From positions 17,710 through 81,709 of the forward strand of contig JAFXPK010000031.1 of the NCBI GenBank assembly GCA_017527905.1: DNA of 64,000 bases. Reading direction: 5' to 3'. Both the position numbers and the translations under genes were made by a program. A model generated the notes under the pieces. That model did no database searches. It had not been told where the DNA came from and worked only from the letters and a program-made list of their open reading frames with translations. The stretch is from Paludibacteraceae bacterium (GTDB taxonomy: Bacteria > Bacteroidota > Bacteroidia > Bacteroidales > Paludibacteraceae). Below are positions 60,245 through 64,000 of this stretch, one piece after another. Numbering within the stretch: the first letter of the stretch is position 1; every line of letters starts with the position of its first letter.

Positions 60245-61270
60245 ATGAATAAAAAAACAGTCATAACATTAGCCTCCGTCTTCAGCGTCTTTGTCGTTCT
60301 AGCCTTCCTGATGGGCAAGGTGTATAAAATAGGACAAGACAGGCCGCCACTCAAGTATGCGACCATTCCGGAGAGCACCCAGAGATTCATAAAGGGTCTG
60401 ATACGGATGGGGGGCCACATGGCAGGTGTGGACATCGTGGAAGGTGGCGGACCTTATGACTGGGAGAATGGGAAAGATGTAGGACAGAGAGAAGGCGAAA
60501 ACTGGTCCCGCGAGGAGGATGAGTTCTTTATCGTATACTACAAGAAGGACAAGGAAGCCGTATGGCAAGGTCATGCGCAAAACATACTGCAAGCCGCCAA
60601 CGAGAACATCCTTCCACTGACTCGCCTGATGGGGAAATACTACTACCCGGCTGACCAAAACGGGCGAAAACTGCCCATCTATCTAGCCACCAGCCCGCAG
60701 GAATATTCGGAGACCGCAAGCAAGTTGCTCGAAAGCCCATACAGAGGGCAAGGGTCTATTGGCGTGACGATATCCCAACTCGGAGAAGCGGGGTGCAAGG
60801 CCTCCATCGTAATACATCCCATATGTTTCCAATGCAACCCGAGAGCCAACAATGGTTATGTCACAGTTTTATTGCATGAGATGAACCACTATGTCTTCAT
60901 GTCATCCCTCGACCTATCCCAAGACGTGGCGTTCTGCAATTGGCAGGTGGAAGGATTAGCGGACTACTGCGCCAACACTTATGTGGGGAACATAGAAACG
61001 AGCATGCCAGAGGCACGCATTCAATACATAGACAAATACTGCTCCTTGCTGAAAGACTTCCCTAGCGAGACTATCGCGGAATACTGGGCGGGTGAGTCCT
61101 ACTTCCGCTACATGGAAGATGCCCACGGAGACACGTTCGTGAAAGATTTCATACAAGCCACATTCAAGAACACGACGGAAAAGACCTTCTCGGCAATGAA
61201 CATCGATCCTGATGACGAGCACACGGGATGGGTGAGAAGCCTACGCAATAATGTCTCACGAGAAGAATAA
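60245..61270 (+). CDS. Membrane-anchored HExxH metallopeptidase of the tubulin-like operon
   Basis: 341 residues. A single N-terminal helix (about residues 5-23) anchors the protein with the rest predicted outside the cytosol. The zinc site is gluzincin-like: VLLHEMNHYVF with His211, catalytic Glu212 and His215, and a third ligand Glu236 in WQVEGLADYCA, the EGLA pattern of the peptidase MA clan. Upstream, LPIYLATSPQEYSE and YRGQGSIGVTIS resemble the substrate-side strands of this clan. Several cysteines (ICFQCN, FCNW, YCAN, YCS) suggest disulfides. It is the last gene of the operon, 52 bp after the transglutaminase-like gene, and ends before a terminator. Confidence 0.78.
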   Translation: MNKKTVITLASVFSVFVVLAFLMGKVYKIGQDRPPLKYATIPESTQRFIKGLIRMGGHMAGVDIVEGGGPYDWENGKDVGQREGENWSREEDEFFIVYYKKDKEAVWQGHAQNILQAANENILPLTRLMGKYYYPADQNGRKLPIYLATSPQEYSETASKLLESPYRGQGSIGVTISQLGEAGCKASIVIHPICFQCNPRANNGYVTVLLHEMNHYVFMSSLDLSQDVAFCNWQVEGLADYCANTYVGNIETSMPEARIQYIDKYCSLLKDFPSETIAEYWAGESYFRYMEDAHGDTFVKDFIQATFKNTTEKTFSAMNIDPDDEHTGWVRSLRNNVSREE

Positions 61271-61306
61271 GCGACATCAGGGAAGGAAACTGAAAGACAT
61301 AAACAA

Positions 61307-61346
61307 AACAAGGAAGGCGGACTCACAAGAACCCGCCTCCATTGTT
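61307..61346. terminator. Two-way terminator between convergent genes
   Basis: AACAAGGAAGGCGG (61307-61320) pairs with CCGCCTCCATTGTT (61333-61346) with one mismatch. T-rich sequence follows the 3' arm on both strands. Confidence 0.75.
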
Positions 61347-61365
61347 TATATGATAATCACATTGA

Positions 61366-62613
61366 TTACGACAACTTATGGATGATCAAGCCTGAACGAA
61401 GCTTCGGCTCGAACCATGTAGCCTTTGGAGGCATGATGTTACCGCTATCGGCGATGTCCATGATCTGCTTCATGGAGACTGGATAGAGGGCCAAAGCCAT
61501 GCGCATCTCGCCATTGTCCACGCGACGTTTCAACTCCTTCAGACCACGGAGTCCACCGACGAAATCGATACGCTTGTCGGAACGAAGATCCTTGATGCCC
61601 AATATCTCGTCGAGGATGAGTTTGCTGGAGATGCTCACGTCCAACACCCCGATAGGGTCCGAATTATCGAACGTGCCCGGTTTCGCCTTCAGGCTGTACC
61701 AGTTCTTGTCCAGATAGAGGGAGAACTCGTGGAGCTCCTTCGGCTTATACTCCGCCTCGCCCATCTTCTGAACCGTGAAGTTCTTGGAAAGCGCCTGCAG
61801 GAACTCCTCGGAAGAGAGCCCATTCAAGTCCTTCACGACACGGTTATAGTCCAAGATGGTCAATTGGCTGGCAGGGAAAGCCACCGCCATGAAGTAGTTA
61901 TACTCCTCGTCGCCCTTGTGGTTCGGGTTCTGACGACGCTTCTCGTCACCCACCAAAGCGGCTGCGGCGGAGCGGTGGTGTCCATCCGCGATGTAAAGCG
62001 CCTTCATCTTGCCGAACTCCTCCGTAACCGTCTTAATGTCAGCGTCTTGGTCGATGAGCCAGAACTTATGTCCGAAGCCATCGATAGGGGCGATGAAATC
62101 ATACTCAGGAGTATTGGCGGTATATTTCTTGATCAAGCTATCCAGCGTAGCGTTGTCCGGGTAAGCGAAGAAGACCGGTTCGATGTTGGCGTTGTTCACG
62201 CGCACATGCTTCATCCTATCCTCCTCCTTGTCGCGGCGGGTCAACTCATGCTTCTTGATGACACCCGTCATATAATCGTCCACGTATGCGCCGATGACGA
62301 GGCCATATTGGGTCTTTCCGTTCATGGTCTGCGCATAGATGTAATACATCTCCTTGTTATCCTGTACGAGCCATCCCTTGTCTTGGAACTTCTGGAAATT
62401 CTCCGCAGCCTTTTCGTAGACACGCGGGTCATACTCGCTTGTACCTACCGGGAAGTCTATCTCTGGTTTGATGATGTGATAAAGAGACATCTCATTGTCT
62501 CCAGCCTCTGCGCGGGCCTCTTCAGAATCGAGCACATCGTACGGACGGCTTTCGATCTTCTCTACTAAATTTTTCGGAGGGCGTATGCCCTTGAATGGTT
62601 TTACTATTGCCAT
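61366..62613 (-). CDS. DUF1015 family protein
   Basis: 415 residues, cytosolic. Family features: the start IVKPFKGIRPP and RPYDVLDSEEA, the SLYHIIKPEID segment, and YIADGHHRSAAA at about residue 211, which resembles the nucleotide-handling DGHHR motif of ParB-like proteins. In Bacteroidota DUF1015 genes usually sit beside the serine-synthesis genes serC and serA; these are not in this window. The biochemical role is not firmly known. It is convergent with the metallopeptidase gene. Confidence 0.85.
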   Translation of the reverse strand: MAIVKPFKGIRPPKNLVEKIESRPYDVLDSEEARAEAGDNEMSLYHIIKPEIDFPVGTSEYDPRVYEKAAENFQKFQDKGWLVQDNKEMYYIYAQTMNGKTQYGLVIGAYVDDYMTGVIKKHELTRRDKEEDRMKHVRVNNANIEPVFFAYPDNATLDSLIKKYTANTPEYDFIAPIDGFGHKFWLIDQDADIKTVTEEFGKMKALYIADGHHRSAAAALVGDEKRRQNPNHKGDEEYNYFMAVAFPASQLTILDYNRVVKDLNGLSSEEFLQALSKNFTVQKMGEAEYKPKELHEFSLYLDKNWYSLKAKPGTFDNSDPIGVLDVSISSKLILDEILGIKDLRSDKRIDFVGGLRGLKELKRRVDNGEMRMALALYPVSMKQIMDIADSGNIMPPKATWFEPKLRSGLIIHKLS

Positions 62614-62770
62614 ATTAGACTAGAAGTTAAATATGCGCGAAGGTACGAATTAATTAAGAACACGATGGACTTTGGACATTTTTTTTATCGAGAGTGATTC
62701 TAAAAAAGAATGATTTGAAAAGTCCTATTGATAAAACGATTTGTGCTATCGCAGTATCAGGGGATTTTAA

Positions 62771-62778
62771 TACTTTTG
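62771..62778 (+). promoter_or_regulatory. -7 box next to the YbaN-type gene
   Basis: TACTTTTG matches TAnnTTTG. The start codon at 62787 lies only 8 bases downstream, implying a nearly leaderless mRNA. No clear -33 element is seen at the usual distance. Confidence 0.45.
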
Positions 62779-62786
62779 CGGTACAA

Positions 62787-63170
62787 ATGGATGAGATGAA
62801 GCGAATAATATATATTCTACTAGGGTCACTTTGTGTCGGACTAGGCACAGTGGGGGTTTTTGTGCCAGGGTTACCCACCACACCGTTCATGCTAGCGGCG
62901 TCATGGCTTTTCTACCGGAGCAGTCCACGATTGAGGGCATGGCTACTCTCCTCATGGTTAGGCGTTTATATCCGCGACTACGAGAAGAACAAAGGAGTGA
63001 CCCCCAAAGTCAAGTTCATGGCGATTATCATGATGGTAGGGATGAGTTGCCTATCCGTTACCTTCTTTATCGAGAAGATATGCGTAAAGGTGATCGTATC
63101 CGTCGCTTGCCTCATAGGCGTTATCGTGGTGGGCTTCTTTGTGCCAACGGTAAAGACACCGAAACAATAA
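62787..63170 (+). CDS. YbaN-family (DUF454) inner-membrane protein
   Basis: 127 residues from the ATG at 62787 (MDEMKRIIYILLG; the ATG at 62796 is an alternative). An in-frame upstream start at 62694 would pass through the -7 box. Three to four membrane helices and the DUF454 signature GLGTVGVFVPGLPTTPFMLAASWLF, then SPRLRAWLLSSWLGVYIRDY, which is strongly conserved. Function unknown in any organism, as far as I know. Confidence 0.85.
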   Translation: MDEMKRIIYILLGSLCVGLGTVGVFVPGLPTTPFMLAASWLFYRSSPRLRAWLLSSWLGVYIRDYEKNKGVTPKVKFMAIIMMVGMSCLSVTFFIEKICVKVIVSVACLIGVIVVGFFVPTVKTPKQ

Positions 63171-63931
63171 CCGATCCCTGGCCAACGAAAGCATTCCGCG
63201 CACATTCGGAGAACATTTCGGATGCAAGTTCAGCACCTTGATAAGATTCTTTTGTCATCTAAAAAGGGAGGTGAAATCATCCACATGGACGATCCCACCT
63301 ATCCCACACTAATCCCAAAGGAACAATATATAAAATCAATCCGTTTTGCTACAGAAGAATTTTAATTATATGGTAAAGCAACCTTCATAGGACTTTTACC
63401 GCCCCATGTGTTCGGAAAGCCAAGTCGTTTTGTGACAGTACGCACAGAAATTACACCTCACGGCATCATGCACAATAACACATTCCGATCAGAAACGATC
63501 TGGAATAGCACTATGCGGCATCACAAGAAAACTCAAATCACGCACATTAACGTAACACGTAAAATGTTGGATTTCCTATATAACTGTTGCCTAACAATAA
63601 TTAAATAACATAAAACAACCAAGTCCCTTTCCCCCTAATATTCCACAACACAAGGAACATTTCTCATCATCTTCCAATAAACATGCCTTTTGTTTGTATG
63701 CAAAGTTAGACATTTCATTTAAATAAGAAAAATTTTTTTTGAAATTTTTCGATGATAGGGGCGAAATCTTTCCCACATACATTACACACCCACCGTCAGA
63801 CTCATCAATCCCGCAAAAATCTCCATGCATCATGGGAAAGCCCCACGGAGGGAAGAAGCACACGGAGAAGGCCCCCTAATACCACAATAAAACTCCGTGT
63901 CCTCCGTGAGGGAGCCCCGTGAGGGGCAGGC
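63171..63931. other. Long non-coding region before the rRNA operon end
   Basis: About 760 bp without a convincing gene. Short frames at 63408-63608 (+) and 63591-63863 (-) have no coding character. The sequence near 63860-63925 contains several short CTCCGTG/CACGGAG and CCCGTGAGG palindromes. Confidence 0.5.
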
Positions 63932-63966
63932 ACAAAAAAAGGGGGTCAACCCGTAAGGATTGACCC
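63932..63966 (-). terminator. Terminator of the rRNA operon
   Basis: Minus strand: GGGGGTCAA (63966-63958) pairs perfectly with TTGACCCCC (63947-63939), followed by seven Ts. It lies just past the 5S 3' end. Confidence 0.9.
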
Positions 63967-63969
63967 CCA

Positions 63970-64000
63970 AGACGGCGGCGACCTACTCTCCCACTATACG
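63970..64000 (-). rRNA. rrf: 5S rRNA, 3' end only
   Basis: On the minus strand the last 31 bases read TATAGTGGGAGAGTAGGTCG and then CCGCCGTC, the conserved 3' end of bacterial 5S rRNA (GGGAGAGTAGGTCG). The remainder, and presumably 23S and 16S, lie beyond the right edge. The exact 3' end is uncertain by a few bases. Confidence 0.8.

Noticed and set aside
63408..63863. Small frames in the region before the rRNA operon
   Set aside because: Short, AT-rich, overlapping on opposite strands, with no family resemblance.

Overview
The window is chromosomal DNA of a member of the Bacteroidales (Bacteroidota). Evidence: promoters of the Bacteroidota type (TTTG, about 19-20 bp, then TAnnTTTG) lie in front of many genes; Shine-Dalgarno sites are largely absent; an RprXY-type two-component pair, DUF4250, DUF4254, DUF1015, a fused acyl-CoA dehydratase activase and secreted proteins with T9SS-type C-terminal tails are all typical of the group. 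The glycoside hydrolases (GH43 with carbohydrate-binding modules, GH5) and the oxygen-defence proteins (rubrerythrin, rubredoxin) suit an anaerobic, plant-polysaccharide-degrading gut or rumen bacterium. I cannot name the species.

Layout. 1-3.6 kb: truncated membrane protein, CstA-type transporter with a possible upstream small ORF, FemAB/GNAT-like transferase. 3.8-12.7 kb: secreted protein, a giant alpha-2-macroglobulin lipoprotein, then a TM2 / DUF2752 / M48 membrane-peptidase cluster. 13-20 kb: GT2, TrpB2 behind a complete tryptophan attenuator, rhomboid protease, GH43, ArgC. 20-22.6 kb: AT-richer patch with an unknown membrane protein and a DUF4143-type ATPase, flanked upstream by a 40-bp-period promoter/palindrome array and downstream by a 33-bp-period array. 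22.6-32 kb: RprY/RprX, a Kef-like antiporter, the 1411-residue activase. 31.8-40 kb: secreted accessory region (two tandem paralogues, GH5 cellulase, unknown T9SS-like protein, serine hydrolase). 40-46 kb: rubrerythrin, rubredoxin, a predicted sigma-54-driven small RNA, RluD, PASTA protein, DUF4250, L34, GT9, DUF4254. 46-50.5 kb: rhodanese-like lipoprotein and a surface-glycan set (two GT2s and a flippase). 50.6-61.3 kb: a five-gene same-strand operon. 61.3-64 kb: DUF1015, YbaN-family protein, then the 3' end of an rRNA operon (5S, minus strand).

The most striking locus is the 10.6-kb operon at 50618-61270: a secreted/anchored VWA protein, a 1093-residue tubulin-like GTPase (glycine loops GLGGSG and SNGGTGSG), a 905-residue two-TM protein, a polytopic protein ending in a transglutaminase-like Cys-His-Glu/Asp domain, and an anchored HExxH...E metallopeptidase. 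I infer an envelope-spanning machine with a cytoskeletal NTPase inside and two hydrolase-like activities at the membrane; tubulin-like genes with VWA neighbours have been proposed before as membrane-remodelling modules, but this gene set has no function I know of. Two RNA-level findings stand out: a tryptophan attenuator (leader peptide with tandem Trp codons, pause hairpin, antiterminator and terminator) ahead of trpB2, and a perfect sigma-54 promoter that leads only into a ~160-nt non-coding transcript ending in a terminator.
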